A stretch of 64,000 bases of DNA from Geobacter sp. UBA698 (GCA_002298925.1 DBMM01000112.1:3086-67085), one strand, 5' to 3'; shown: positions 17,118 through 26,146, counted from the stretch's first letter. Notes: a model not told the origin generated them from the sequence alone. Translations and numbers: made by a program.

Positions 17118-18632
17118 TCACTGCTTGATTATCCCCCATCTTCTCGTCACCATAGCCACCAGCAGCGAGAGGCCCAGCGCTGACACCAGGATGATGAACG
17201 AGACCAGCAGGCTGTTCAGGAGTGCAGGATTGACAAGGAGTACAGCTCCGAGTCCAAGCATCATGGCGCCTGATACTAGCTTCAGGACCCTTCCCTGCCA
17301 TTCAGTGAGTTTCTGCCTCCCGAGTGTGAGTGTAAATCCGAGGACGATGATGAACAACGGCACGACATACACAACATTGTACATGACGAGATACAGGTAA
17401 TAGGTTGTTGTCGAAAGGTTGTTCAGGGTAAGGATCCTGGTAAAGACCATGGGAAATCCGGCCGTACAGAGCAATTCATAGAAATTGGCAACGACCGCCA
17501 GAACGGTGGTGCCGATCAGAATCGACACAAGCGAGGTGGAGCGCAGCAGTTTTCGCATCCGATCAAACAGCTTCGGTTTGGCGCTGTCGGGAATGGTCAG
17601 GGAAACACCCTGTTTGAACAGAAAAAAGTCCTTGATATTGATCCCCGCAATGACCACCGAGACACTCCCCGCGATCATGGTAATGACCGCAACATGCCCC
17701 ATGACGAGAAACAGGTTCAGCCAGGCCGCCATGAACAGAAAATAGATGAAACCTGAAAAGAACACGAAAATCCCGCCGATCAAGAGCATTTTATTGCGCG
17801 ATTGGACGTGCACCAGCAGGCCGAGCAGGGAGAGGAGTACAAAGAATGCGCAGGGGTTGAAGCTGTCCATGCCGGCAATGACCAGCGTAAGTACCGGCAG
17901 GGAGGAACTCCGGGCGTCGAGGAATTCCAGGAACGGGATATTGACGGATGGATCTGTTTCCGCTTTTACGACCGTGGCTGTGGTTCCTGAAACGAATGGC
18001 TGGGGCTGTGCGGCCCGTTCAGGATGATCGGTTTTTCTGAGCCGCTCAGCCGGATCGCCGCATGGCACCGTACTGCATTCCTTGATTGCCTTTTCTATTA
18101 AGAACATGGACCGCGCAGTAAAGCCTGTAAATATTTCATCATTAATGACCGTGACCGGGACTCCGGAGAAGCGCACGCCATACACCCGAAGCATGGCCGC
18201 CATCAGCCCGGCATTCTCAAGGTTGTACCAAACCTCGTAATCCCTGATCTCCAGGGATGGCTGAGCGTGCTTCAGATCCGCGAGAAAAGTTTTTTCCTCT
18301 TCGCAATGGGGGCAGCCCCTTCCCCAGAATAAATAGACAATGATCTTTTTATTCGAATCCTTTGGCTGGCCGGTATTTTCTACCGTTGTACGAAGACTAC
18401 CTTCCTTTTCTTCCTGCTTGCTCTGCAGCGGGAGCAGCAGCAGAAGCGACCCCTCGGGAACGTCCGGGATGACACTACCAGCCGAATCGGCACAGACACC
18501 GCCTGAATCCTGCAACGGTGCAATACCCGGCAGGCATTTCATCTCAGATGTTGCACGATCAGATGCGAGTATCTTTGTTCCAATGAAATGCAGGCAGACT
18601 ATCAGAAGCACCATGAAGATTCCGATCTTCAT
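17118..18632 (-). CDS. Thioredoxin-fold / DsbD-CcdA-like membrane protein
   Basis: A 504-residue protein. A signal peptide (residues 1-23) is followed by a periplasmic thioredoxin-like domain with WGRGCPHCEEEK (CPHC redox pair, about residue 107) and GVPVTVIND (cis-Pro). A membrane domain of about six to seven spans follows, with Cys in FNPCAFF and LLCTAGFP, the pattern of electron-carrying CcdA/DsbD proteins. It probably moves reducing power across the membrane to the fused thioredoxin domain. It has no visible redox partner gene nearby. It ends 24 bases beyond the start of the split nucleotidyltransferase gene. Confidence 0.82.
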   Translation of the reverse strand: MKIGIFMVLLIVCLHFIGTKILASDRATSEMKCLPGIAPLQDSGGVCADSAGSVIPDVPEGSLLLLLPLQSKQEEKEGSLRTTVENTGQPKDSNKKIIVYLFWGRGCPHCEEEKTFLADLKHAQPSLEIRDYEVWYNLENAGLMAAMLRVYGVRFSGVPVTVINDEIFTGFTARSMFLIEKAIKECSTVPCGDPAERLRKTDHPERAAQPQPFVSGTTATVVKAETDPSVNIPFLEFLDARSSSLPVLTLVIAGMDSFNPCAFFVLLSLLGLLVHVQSRNKMLLIGGIFVFFSGFIYFLFMAAWLNLFLVMGHVAVITMIAGSVSVVIAGINIKDFFLFKQGVSLTIPDSAKPKLFDRMRKLLRSTSLVSILIGTTVLAVVANFYELLCTAGFPMVFTRILTLNNLSTTTYYLYLVMYNVVYVVPLFIIVLGFTLTLGRQKLTEWQGRVLKLVSGAMMLGLGAVLLVNPALLNSLLVSFIILVSALGLSLLVAMVTRRWGIIKQ

Positions 18633-18769
18633 TCCCTCTCCATCCTTGGTGTTTCAAGATGCAGCTGCAAACCCAGGCAGGTTTTTTTGCTCAACCCACG
18701 AGCCGGATCCTTCCGCATTCCCCGCTGACCGAGATCAGGTCAGTCACTGTTGCGTCGTCGCCCGCTGCG

Positions 18770-18990
18770 CTACAATGTCACCCTCGGCAGTGAAATGGGG
18801 CCTTCACGTTGTTCTTGACACATGACGCAGCAGGTGGCATACGGGGCCACCTCCAGGCGCTCCTCGATTATCTCCTTCCCGCAATCCTCGCAGATGCCGT
18901 AGCTTCCTTCTTCAAACTTTACAAGCGCTTCCTCCATCTGCGTCAGTTACTCCCTGCGAATTTCTTCAGGTACTCATCTTTCGTATCCAT
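18770..18990 (-). pseudogene. DksA/TraR-type zinc-finger protein, decayed
   Basis: Starting at ATG 18990 the frame reads MDTKDEYLKKFAG and soon hits TGA. A second frame carries the zinc-finger half: FEEGSYGICEDCGKE, then CCVMCQEQ, ending at TAG 18770-18772. The coiled-coil N-terminal half expected of the ~120-residue family is missing and the two pieces are out of frame. The four Cys are intact, but no start precedes the second piece. Confidence 0.75.
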
Positions 18991-19166
18991 GCTGTTATCA
19001 TTCTCAGGCTGGAATAATTACCTCCTGTAACAATAACACAGGCCGGACCGGCCGCAAGTCCTCGCACGGCATCCACATGGTGTGACCTATATGAGACCTG
19101 TAAAAAATTGAGATTTGCGTGCTTGACGTATTACAGAGTCTATTTCATGTGATTTCGTCAGTTCCT

Positions 19167-19194
19167 TCGACAATTGCTGAATATTTAGTAGAAT
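19167..19194 (+). promoter_or_regulatory. Probable promoter of the ABC export operon
   Basis: TCGACA (19167-19172), 16 bases, then TAGAAT (19189-19194), each five of six from consensus. It would give a leader of about 75 bases that contains the hairpin at 19234-19260. Confidence 0.5.
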
Positions 19195-19233
19195 TTATGT
19201 TGCAGCACCGAAAAATACCGGCATACGCCAGGT

Positions 19234-19260
19234 CCGGCGGGATGCTGTTGATCCCACCGG
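19234..19260 (+). promoter_or_regulatory. Leader hairpin before the ABC operon
   Basis: CCGGCGGGAT (19234-19243) and ATCCCACCGG (19251-19260) pair with one mismatch around a 7-base loop, just before the GGAGGGAGG ribosome site. It could be an operator or an RNA element affecting translation. Confidence 0.45.
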
Positions 19261-19277
19261 AGGGAGGATGATCTACG

Positions 19278-19997
19278 ATGGTTAACGAAGCAGGACAAGC
19301 GCTCTTCCATGTCCACAACGTATCCAAGATCTATTGTATGGGAGATGTGCAGGTCAACGCCCTGCGGGGGGTCGACTTCGACCTTCGGGCCGGGGAGTTC
19401 GTCGTGATCCTGGGGGCCTCGGGCAGCGGCAAATCAACCCTCCTTAATATCCTGGGGGGGCTCGACGTCCCGACCAGCGGTGAGGTTTTCTACCGCGACC
19501 ACAACCTGACCGCTGCCGGGGATCAGGCATTGACCACCTTCCGGCGGGAGCACGTCGGCTTCGTCTTCCAGTTCTACAATCTGATTCCCAGCCTGACGGC
19601 CCTTGAGAATGTCACTCTGGTGACCGAAATCGCGGATAAACCGATGAACCCGGCCGAAGCCCTCAGCCTGGTCGGCCTTGAAGAACGGATGCAACACTTC
19701 CCGGCCCAGCTCTCCGGCGGCGAGCAGCAGCGGGTCGCCATTGCCAGGGCAGTGGCCAAGCGCCCCGAGGTGTTGCTGTGCGACGAGCCGACCGGCGCCC
19801 TGGATTACACCACCGGCCGCCTGGTACTGGAGGTGCTTGAGCGGGTCAATCGCGAACTGGGGACCATAACTGCGGTAATCACCCACAACGCAGCCATTGC
19901 CGGCATGGCTGATCGCGTGATCCGCCTCAGCAGCGGCCGCATCGTTGAAGAGTGTCGCAATCCGAGGCGCATCCCGCCGGCCGACCTGTCGTGGTAA
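19278..19997 (+). CDS. ABC transporter ATP-binding protein (MacB/LolD-like)
   Basis: A 239-residue ATPase: Walker A GASGSGKST (about residues 45-53), Q-loop in FVFQFYNL, signature LSGGEQQR, Walker B LLCDEPTGALD, and the switch His in VITHN. The MacB/LolD-type sequence predicts work with FtsX-like permeases rather than nutrient import. ATG 19278 follows GGAGGGAGG. The permease starts six bases after its stop and the periplasmic adaptor follows, so this is the first gene of a three-gene tripartite exporter operon. Confidence 0.92.
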   Translation: MVNEAGQALFHVHNVSKIYCMGDVQVNALRGVDFDLRAGEFVVILGASGSGKSTLLNILGGLDVPTSGEVFYRDHNLTAAGDQALTTFRREHVGFVFQFYNLIPSLTALENVTLVTEIADKPMNPAEALSLVGLEERMQHFPAQLSGGEQQRVAIARAVAKRPEVLLCDEPTGALDYTTGRLVLEVLERVNRELGTITAVITHNAAIAGMADRVIRLSSGRIVEECRNPRRIPPADLSW

Positions 19998-20002
19998 CAG
20001 CC

Positions 20003-22369
20003 ATGTCCGCCCTGACCCGTATGCTGCTGCGCGATCTTTGGCACCTGCGGGGACAGGTGCTGGCCATCTCCCTGGTCGTCGCCTGCGCAGTGGCCTCGTA
20101 CGTGGCGATGCAGAGCACCTACCGCTCACTGCTGCTCACCCGCGACGATTATTACGCCCGCTACCGTTTCGCCGACGTCTTCGCCCGGTTCAAGCGCGCG
20201 CCGGAGAGGGTGGCCGATGAGATCCGGCGCATCCCGGGCGTGGCAACGGTCCAGACCCGGATCGTTGTTGATGTAGTCCTCGACGTGCCTGGACTGCGCG
20301 AGCCCGCCACCGGAAGGCTGGTATCCATCCCCGATCGGCGGGGGGCGATCCTCAACGACCTCTGCCTGCGCCAGGGGCGATTTCCCGAAGCGGGGCGCAG
20401 CGAGGAGGTCCTGGCCGGCGAGGCATTTGCCACGGCCAACCGGCTCCGTCCAGGCGACCGTCTCGGCGCGGTGATCAACGGCCGCTGGCGGGAGTTGCGC
20501 ATTGTCGGTGTCGCACTCTCTCCCGAGTACGTCTACGAGGTGCAGGGGGGCGGATCGCTCTTTCCTGACAACAAGCGCTTCGGCGTGCTCTGGATGGGAC
20601 GGGCCGCCCTGGGGGCCCCCTTTCGCATGGAAGGGGCCTTCAACGATCTGACTCTGAGCCTGTCGCACGGGGCGAGCGAGTCAGAGGTGATCGCAGCCGT
20701 TGACCGGCTTCTGGCGCGCTACGGCTGCCTCGGCGCCCATGGAAGGGATGAGCAACTCTCCTATCGTTTCCTGTCCGACGAGATCGCCCAGAACCGGATC
20801 TCAGCCACCTATGTTCCTGCCATCTTCCTCGCCATCGTCGCTTTTCTCCTGCATATGGTCCTCTCACGGCTGATAGCCATGCAGCGCAACCAGATCGGGC
20901 TGCTCAAGGCGTTTGGCTACAGCAGCGCCACGATTGGCCGCCACTACCTGAAACTGGCCTGCTGCGCCGTGTCGGGCGGGGCGCTGGTGGGGATCGTGGC
21001 GGGCTGGTACCTCGGTTTCCGCTTGACCGGGCTGTATCGCGACTTCTACCGTTTTCCGCTCCTGCGCTATGAGACCGGCGCCGATGTACTGATCATCGCG
21101 CTGGCAATCACCTTCGCTGCGGCTCTGGCCGGGGCCTGGGCAGCGACCAGGCAGGCCATGACGCTTCCTCCGGCCGAGGCAATGCGCCCGGAACTGCCGG
21201 TTGCCTTCCGCAGCGGACTGTTTGAACGAAGCGGCCTGGCCCGGATCAGCAGCACCACCCTGCGGATGATCGTCCGCAACATCGAACGGCGTTTCGGCAA
21301 GGCCTGCCTGTCGATGGTCGGCATCGCCTGCGCCGTGGCGATCCTGGTGATCGGGCAATTCTTCTACGACTCCATCGAGCAGATGATCCGGATTCAGTTC
21401 GAGACGGTCCAGCGGGAGGATGTCAACATCACCTTTGCCGATCCACGCAGCTCAAACGTACGCCAGGAGGTGGCCAGGCTGCCCGCCGTGCTGCGCGCCG
21501 AACCGTACCGGGCAGTCCCGGTCAGGCTAATCAAGAACCATCGTGCCAAGCGTCTGGAGATCATCGGACTTGATCCGGGCGGTGAACTGCGGCGACTGGT
21601 GGGGAACGACCTGCGCCCGGTCCGTCTCCCTCAGGAGGGGCTGGTCCTGGGGAGCGCACTGGCGGAGATGCTGAGGGTCACGCCCGGAGATCTGATAACC
21701 GTGGAGGTCATGGAGGGGGGCCGCCCGGTGCGCCAGGCACCGGTAGCCGCTCTGGTGGATGAATTGATCGGCATATCGGCCTATATGGATGGAGCCGCCT
21801 TAAACCGCCTTTTGGAGGAGGGAAGAACTATCTCGGGGGCTTTCCTTGCCGTTGATCCGCAGGCTGCCCCCCGACTCTACGACCTGCTCAAACACACCCC
21901 CGCCGTCAGCGGGGTAGCGGTACGGGAGACCATGCTCGCCTCGTTCAAGACCCTGATCACCGAAAGTCTCGCCATCAGCATCTCGGTGCTGGTGGTCTTT
22001 TCCTGCATCATCGCCTGCGGCATGGTCTACAACGGTGTGCGCATCAACCTCTCGGAACGGGGTCATGAACTGGCCTGCCTGCGTGTGCTCGGATTCACCC
22101 ATTGCGAGGTGTCCTGGGTGCTGCTGGGCGAACAGGCGCTCCTGACCTGCGCTGCGATCCCTTTCGGATGGGGGCTCGGTTTCGCGCTCAGCGCCTTCCT
22201 CGCCAGGCGCATGTCAACCGAGCTGTATCGCATGCCTCTGGTCATCAGCACCGGCAGCTATGCCTTCTCCTTTCTGGTGGTGGCCATGGCCGCCATCGTG
22301 TCGGGGCTCCTGGTCTACGGACGGATACGGCGCCTCGACCTGATCGCGGTTTTGAAGACACGGGAGTAA
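20003..22369 (+). CDS. ABC transporter permease, FtsX/MacB-like, double domain
   Basis: A 788-residue protein with an N-terminal anchor (VLAISLVVACAVASYVAM), a periplasmic domain, three spans (about residues 270-390), a second anchor near residue 445, another periplasmic domain and three final spans. This is two FtsX-type units in tandem, as in the long permeases of the LolC/E-MacB superfamily. The segment RNQIGLLKAFGYS and the later ELACLRVLGFT are the paired cytoplasmic coupling regions. The start at ATG 20003 avoids the overlap of the longer frame with the ATPase gene. Confidence 0.88.
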   Translation: MSALTRMLLRDLWHLRGQVLAISLVVACAVASYVAMQSTYRSLLLTRDDYYARYRFADVFARFKRAPERVADEIRRIPGVATVQTRIVVDVVLDVPGLREPATGRLVSIPDRRGAILNDLCLRQGRFPEAGRSEEVLAGEAFATANRLRPGDRLGAVINGRWRELRIVGVALSPEYVYEVQGGGSLFPDNKRFGVLWMGRAALGAPFRMEGAFNDLTLSLSHGASESEVIAAVDRLLARYGCLGAHGRDEQLSYRFLSDEIAQNRISATYVPAIFLAIVAFLLHMVLSRLIAMQRNQIGLLKAFGYSSATIGRHYLKLACCAVSGGALVGIVAGWYLGFRLTGLYRDFYRFPLLRYETGADVLIIALAITFAAALAGAWAATRQAMTLPPAEAMRPELPVAFRSGLFERSGLARISSTTLRMIVRNIERRFGKACLSMVGIACAVAILVIGQFFYDSIEQMIRIQFETVQREDVNITFADPRSSNVRQEVARLPAVLRAEPYRAVPVRLIKNHRAKRLEIIGLDPGGELRRLVGNDLRPVRLPQEGLVLGSALAEMLRVTPGDLITVEVMEGGRPVRQAPVAALVDELIGISAYMDGAALNRLLEEGRTISGAFLAVDPQAAPRLYDLLKHTPAVSGVAVRETMLASFKTLITESLAISISVLVVFSCIIACGMVYNGVRINLSERGHELACLRVLGFTHCEVSWVLLGEQALLTCAAIPFGWGLGFALSAFLARRMSTELYRMPLVISTGSYAFSFLVVAMAAIVSGLLVYGRIRRLDLIAVLKTRE

Positions 22370-22375
22370 CCTATT

Positions 22376-23551
22376 ATGAAGAAACCCGCCAAACGGTTTG
22401 TGCAGACGTTGCTGATCCTGGCGATTGTAGCCCTGGTCATCCTTGCCCTTCGGCCGCGACCGCTCCTGGTTGAGACCGGCCGTGTCGTCACTGGTCCGCT
22501 GCAAGAGACGGTGGAGGCTGAGGGGGAGACCCGGGCCCACGATCGTTACACCGTGGCAGCCCCGGTAACCGGGCGCCTGATGCGGATCGATCTGCATGAC
22601 GGCGACCGGGTGACAACCGGCCAGGCCGTGGCGTTCATGCGGCCGATACCGCTCGACGACCGGGAGCGCGACGCGGCAGCTGCGCGGGTCAGCGCTGCCG
22701 AAGCACTTCTGCGGGCGGCCGAGGAGCAGGTGGCCCATGACCGGGCCGAACTGGAGCAGACCCGGCGCGAGCGGATACGCACGGAACAGATGTCTGGGCA
22801 GGGGATCGCCACTGCCCAGGCCCTGGAATTGGCCCGCACAGCGGAACAACTTGCTGCCAACACCCTTATGACGGCTGAATACCGGGCCCGGGCGGCAACG
22901 GCCCAGTTGCGGGAAGCCCGGGCGGCTTTATTGGCCGCTGAACCGGGTCAGACCGACGGTGGTCGAATCATCAGCCTGCGGGTTCCCCGAACCGGGCCGG
23001 TGCTGCGGATCCTGGAAAAGAGCGAGCGGGTCGTGACGGCCGGCACACCGCTGCTGCTGATCGGCGACCCACGGCAGCTGGAGGTTGTCGTGGATGTGCT
23101 TTCCAGCGATGCCGTCAGGGTCCGCCCCGGTGCCGAGGTCATACTCGACGAATGGGGGGGCGCACAACCACTCAAGGGGAGGGTCAGGGTTGTGGAGCCC
23201 TTCGCCTTTACCAAGGTATCAGCCCTGGGAATAGAGGAGCAGCGGGTCAACATCGTCGCCGACTTTATCGATCCACCCGGTCCGCTTGGGGACGGTTATC
23301 GGGTTATGGCGAGAATCGTCACCTGGTCGAAGGAAGGGGTACTTAAAATCCCGATCAGCGCCCTGTTCAGGCTGGGGAAAAGCTGGGGCGTCTTTGTTGT
23401 GGAGCATGGCAGGGCCGTACGGCGAACGGTCGCGGTCGGACACCGCAACCAATCGGAGGCCGAAATCCTGGACGGCCTCACCAGGGATGAAACGGTCGTG
23501 CTGCACCCTTCCAACCAGCTGGACGACGGCATGCGCGTCAGGGTGCAGTGA
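22376..23551 (+). CDS. Periplasmic adaptor (HlyD/MacA-like membrane fusion protein)
   Basis: A 391-residue protein. A single N-terminal membrane anchor (LLILAIVALVILAL) is followed by the lipoyl half-motif VAAPVTGRLMRIDLHDGDRV, a long Ala/Glu/Arg-rich coiled-coil hairpin (about residues 95-190), the second lipoyl half (RVPRTGPVLRI) and beta-barrel domains. It is the adaptor that links the ABC pair to an outer membrane channel. No TolC-like gene is present in the window, so the channel must be elsewhere. The third gene of the operon, six bases after the permease. Confidence 0.9.
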   Translation: MKKPAKRFVQTLLILAIVALVILALRPRPLLVETGRVVTGPLQETVEAEGETRAHDRYTVAAPVTGRLMRIDLHDGDRVTTGQAVAFMRPIPLDDRERDAAAARVSAAEALLRAAEEQVAHDRAELEQTRRERIRTEQMSGQGIATAQALELARTAEQLAANTLMTAEYRARAATAQLREARAALLAAEPGQTDGGRIISLRVPRTGPVLRILEKSERVVTAGTPLLLIGDPRQLEVVVDVLSSDAVRVRPGAEVILDEWGGAQPLKGRVRVVEPFAFTKVSALGIEEQRVNIVADFIDPPGPLGDGYRVMARIVTWSKEGVLKIPISALFRLGKSWGVFVVEHGRAVRRTVAVGHRNQSEAEILDGLTRDETVVLHPSNQLDDGMRVRVQ

Positions 23552-23626
23552 GCAGGAAACAGCATAATCTGTCGGGCAAAGGAAGCCGAAACGCCACTAC
23601 TTCATTTCTTTGAAACGAGGTGTCCC

Positions 23627-24048
23627 ATGAATCGAATCGCAATAGTACTGGTAGTGATCCTGTGTAGCGTGCTTTCCGCCAACGCCGATACCTACTCATG
23701 GACTGACGACAAGGGGGTGGTCAATTTCACCGATGATCCCACCCTGATCTCCCCAAATACAGGGTAAAGGCCAAAAAGAAGGAAGACATTACCATCCGCA
23801 ACCCTAAGATCCAACAGGAGCTCAAGGAGCAAGAAGAGAGGGCGCGCCAGGAGGAAATCAACAGGCCGCGCATTGTCCCGACGCCGGATAACGTACCCCA
23901 GCCAAAACAGCTCCCAGCGGTAGAACCGCCTAAACCTGCTTCGGACGAACTGCCACCCGGCCGGCCCAAAAGCCAGCGCATCCGGGAGAATTTTGAACGT
24001 CGTGAGGCAGAGGAGAAGGCCAAGCAGCTGGAGGAGAAGAAGTATTGA
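23627..24048 (+). pseudogene. DUF4124-domain secreted protein, frameshifted
   Basis: ATG 23627 begins a signal peptide (IAIVLVVILCSVLSANA) and then YSWTDDKGVVNFTDDP, the DUF4124 core. The frame ends at TAA 23765-23767. Changing the C-run in ATCTCCCCAAATACAGG by one base restores KYRVKAKKKEDI and a Lys/Glu-rich tail to TGA 24046-24048, a protein of about 140 residues. It is either a real frameshift or a homopolymer error. It follows the exporter operon by 75 bases. Confidence 0.75.
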
Positions 24049-24114
24049 CAGGGCGTTGAATGTCCCAATCCAGTGACTGACTTTAACCGTTTTACGTTGA
24101 CTTCCAGTCATAAG

Positions 24115-24131
24115 TTGGCATATTGGCAGCT
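24115..24131 (+). promoter_or_regulatory. Possible sigma-54 promoter
   Basis: TTGGCA at 24115-24120 with GCT at 24129-24131 places GG and GC 12 bases apart, as in RpoN promoters (TGGCAC-N5-TTGCW); the -12 half is imperfect. Transcription would begin about 12-15 bases before the riboswitch aptamer. Confidence 0.35.
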
Positions 24132-24154
24132 GCATTTTTTGAGAAAATTTTTTA

Positions 24155-24240
24155 GTGATAGACGATAATACTAAACCATCCGCAAGGATGGGGCGGAAAG
24201 CCTACAGGGTCTCACCGAGACAGCCGGGTTGCCGAAATAT
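24155..24240 (+). ncRNA. GEMM-I class cyclic-dinucleotide riboswitch (possibly GEMM-Ib, cGAMP)
   Basis: The aptamer shows AAACC, a CCATCC/GGATGG hairpin closed by a GCAA tetraloop (24176-24191), then GGGGCGGAAAGCC, a second hairpin (GGGTCTC/GAGAC) and AGCCGGGTTGCCG, the conserved core of GEMM-I riboswitches. These bind c-di-GMP or, in the Geobacter GEMM-Ib variants, 3',3'-cGAMP. Aligning ATACTAAACC to AGGGCAAACC of the Vc2 aptamer places an A where c-di-GMP binders have the discriminating G20. That favours cGAMP, but the alignment was made by eye. A terminator hairpin overlaps the 3' end. Confidence 0.85.
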
Positions 24241-24269
24241 CTTACCGATATTGTGGCCCCGGTTTTTTT
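24223..24269 (+). terminator. Riboswitch-linked terminator (expression platform)
   Basis: GCCGGGTTGCCGAAATATC can pair with GATATTGTGGCCCCGG, through ATATC/GATAT, GCC/GGC and CCGG/CCGG blocks, directly before seven T's (24263-24269). The 5' arm is also the 3' part of the aptamer, so ligand binding would compete with termination: ligand present, genes on. This is inference from the layout. Confidence 0.65.
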
Positions 24270-24415
24270 GTGCCATCGCATCCGTACCAGCAGCAATGGT
24301 ATTTCTCTCTCCAGCAGGCGCAACTCGGCGTTGCTGCACACTGATTGGGCGGCCAGGAGGAAACGGCGATACTGGCCAAATATGACGCCACGTTGAAAGA
24401 AAGGGGGTTCCCACG

Positions 24416-24865
24416 ATGAAAATTACCGTGAAGGCGATTTTGGCTGTCCTGTCCCTTCTGTTCGCATGCCAGGCCTGTTCGACGGCATCTGCGCGGGATC
24501 AGGGAAAGGGTGCCGGACGCACGATAATTGTCAGAAAAGAGCAGAGCGGACTGGAGCTGCGGGTGAGACCCGGAGAGATGATCAGGGTCGAGCTACAGAC
24601 ACAGGGAGGCACCGGTTACGCATGGTACCCTGATCATCTGAATTCCGACCATCTGGAACTCCTGTCGAAGGAAACGATACAGGAATCTCAACGAGATAAA
24701 ATCGGGGCACCGGTCACAAGCGTATGGCTTTTCAGGGCCAGAAAGGAGGGATCGAGCGAAATTAAGTTAAACTACTTCAGGAACTGGGAGGGCAAGGATG
24801 CGTCATCGGATCATTTTATTGTCAAGGTTCACATCACCGGAACTGAAAAACTGGAGGGTCAATGA
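24416..24865 (+). CDS. Chagasin-family (I42) cysteine protease inhibitor, lipoprotein-like
   Basis: A 149-residue protein. An N-terminal signal with a lipobox-like LLFAC is followed by a beta-sandwich. The three binding loops of the I42 family can be placed: GGTGYAW (family NPTTGY-W), GAPVTSVWLFRA and YFRNWE (family RPW). Such inhibitors block papain-like enzymes. The adjacent gene is exactly such an enzyme, and the stop overlaps its ATG (ATGA). Both genes are downstream of the riboswitch. Likely role: protecting the envelope from, or tuning, the secreted protease. Confidence 0.85.
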   Translation: MKITVKAILAVLSLLFACQACSTASARDQGKGAGRTIIVRKEQSGLELRVRPGEMIRVELQTQGGTGYAWYPDHLNSDHLELLSKETIQESQRDKIGAPVTSVWLFRARKEGSSEIKLNYFRNWEGKDASSDHFIVKVHITGTEKLEGQ

Positions 24866-26136
24866 ATAGATATTACTTACGTAACATCATGACACGAGTT
24901 TTGTTTCTCGTTTCTCTGTCTGTTTTGGCGGTTACCTCTGTGCATGCAAAGGAGCTGGACGACATCAGGGAGGCGATACGGTCGAAGGGCGCAAGGTGGC
25001 ATGCGGAAGAAACTTCCATGTCAAGACTGTCCACCCAGGAACGGAAGATGCGTGTCGGGCTTGTCAAACCCGCCCTTGCCTTTCAGGCACTTTCCGAAAC
25101 CGCTGCTCCCTATGTTCTGGCCGCACCTTCGGGGACTATCGACTGGAGAAACTACGGAGGGTCGAACTATGTCACCCGCGTGAGGGACCAGGGCAATTGC
25201 GGCAGTTGCTGGGCCTTCGCGACAACGGCCGCCCTCGAATCCCATACGCTGATCCATGGGACGTACAGCATGGATTTGAACCTGACCGAGCAGATTCTCC
25301 TCTCCTGCAGCGGCGCGGGCAGCTGCGGTGGCGGATCCATCAACAAGGCTTCCGATTACATCCGCGGCACGGGCCTGCCGCCGGAAAGCTACTATCCGTA
25401 CACGGCACAGAACGGAAGCTGTCCGGCCGACTCCTCCTGGATGAACGCCGTCAAGAGAATTCCCAGCTGGAAGTGGGTGACTACCACTTCGTCCGATTCC
25501 GCCACCCTGAAGAATGCCCTTTTCACCTACGGCCCTCTCGTCACTACGATGAATGTCTACTCGGATTATTACTCGTACAGAAGCGGCGTTTACACCTATA
25601 CTTCCGGGACCCTGCAGGGCGGCCACGGCGTCCTTCTCGTCGGTTACACCGACGATGCCGCAATCCCGGGAGGCGGATATTTTATCGTCAAGAACAGTTG
25701 GGGGACGGGTTGGGGCGAGCCGGGAGGAGGCGATCCGGGTGGGTACTTCAGGATCGCCTATAGCGAGTTGAACAGCGTCGTGCAATTCGGTGACTACACC
25801 ATTGCATACGATGCTTCCGCCCCGGCTCCGCCACAGTCACCGCCAACACCTTCCTGCACCTACTCCATAAATCCGACAAGCAAGTCGTTCACGAGCAGCG
25901 CGGGGACCGGCAGCTTCAGCGTGACCGCCGGCAGTACGTGTGGATGGACAGCCCAAAGCAGCGCTTCGTGGATATCGCTTAGCTTGGGTGCCAGCAGTAC
26001 GGGCAACGGAACGGTCACCTACAATGTTTCAGCCAATACCAACAGGTATTTATCCAGAACCGGATCGATCACGATACGGGACGGTAATGCGAACGTCGTG
26101 AAGACCTTCTCCGTTTCGCAACAGCGACGCAAATAG
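24862..26136 (+). CDS. Papain-family (C1A) cysteine protease with BACON domain, secreted
   Basis: A 424-residue protein. Signal peptide at about 1-27, a short pro-region of about 60 residues, then the C1A domain with QGNCGSCWAF (catalytic Cys), GGHGVLLVGY (His) and VKNSWGTGWG (Asn). The C-terminus (about residues 330-422) is a BACON domain (CTYSINPTS, CGWTAQSSASWI, GSITIRDG), a module linked to carbohydrate or surface binding. Translationally coupled to the chagasin-like gene by a 4-base overlap and under the riboswitch. The pairing of inhibitor with protease and of both with a second messenger suggests controlled extracellular or periplasmic proteolysis. Confidence 0.9.
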   Translation: MNRYYLRNIMTRVLFLVSLSVLAVTSVHAKELDDIREAIRSKGARWHAEETSMSRLSTQERKMRVGLVKPALAFQALSETAAPYVLAAPSGTIDWRNYGGSNYVTRVRDQGNCGSCWAFATTAALESHTLIHGTYSMDLNLTEQILLSCSGAGSCGGGSINKASDYIRGTGLPPESYYPYTAQNGSCPADSSWMNAVKRIPSWKWVTTTSSDSATLKNALFTYGPLVTTMNVYSDYYSYRSGVYTYTSGTLQGGHGVLLVGYTDDAAIPGGGYFIVKNSWGTGWGEPGGGDPGGYFRIAYSELNSVVQFGDYTIAYDASAPAPPQSPPTPSCTYSINPTSKSFTSSAGTGSFSVTAGSTCGWTAQSSASWISLSLGASSTGNGTVTYNVSANTNRYLSRTGSITIRDGNANVVKTFSVSQQRRK

Positions 26137-26146
26137 AGAGAGGCCC

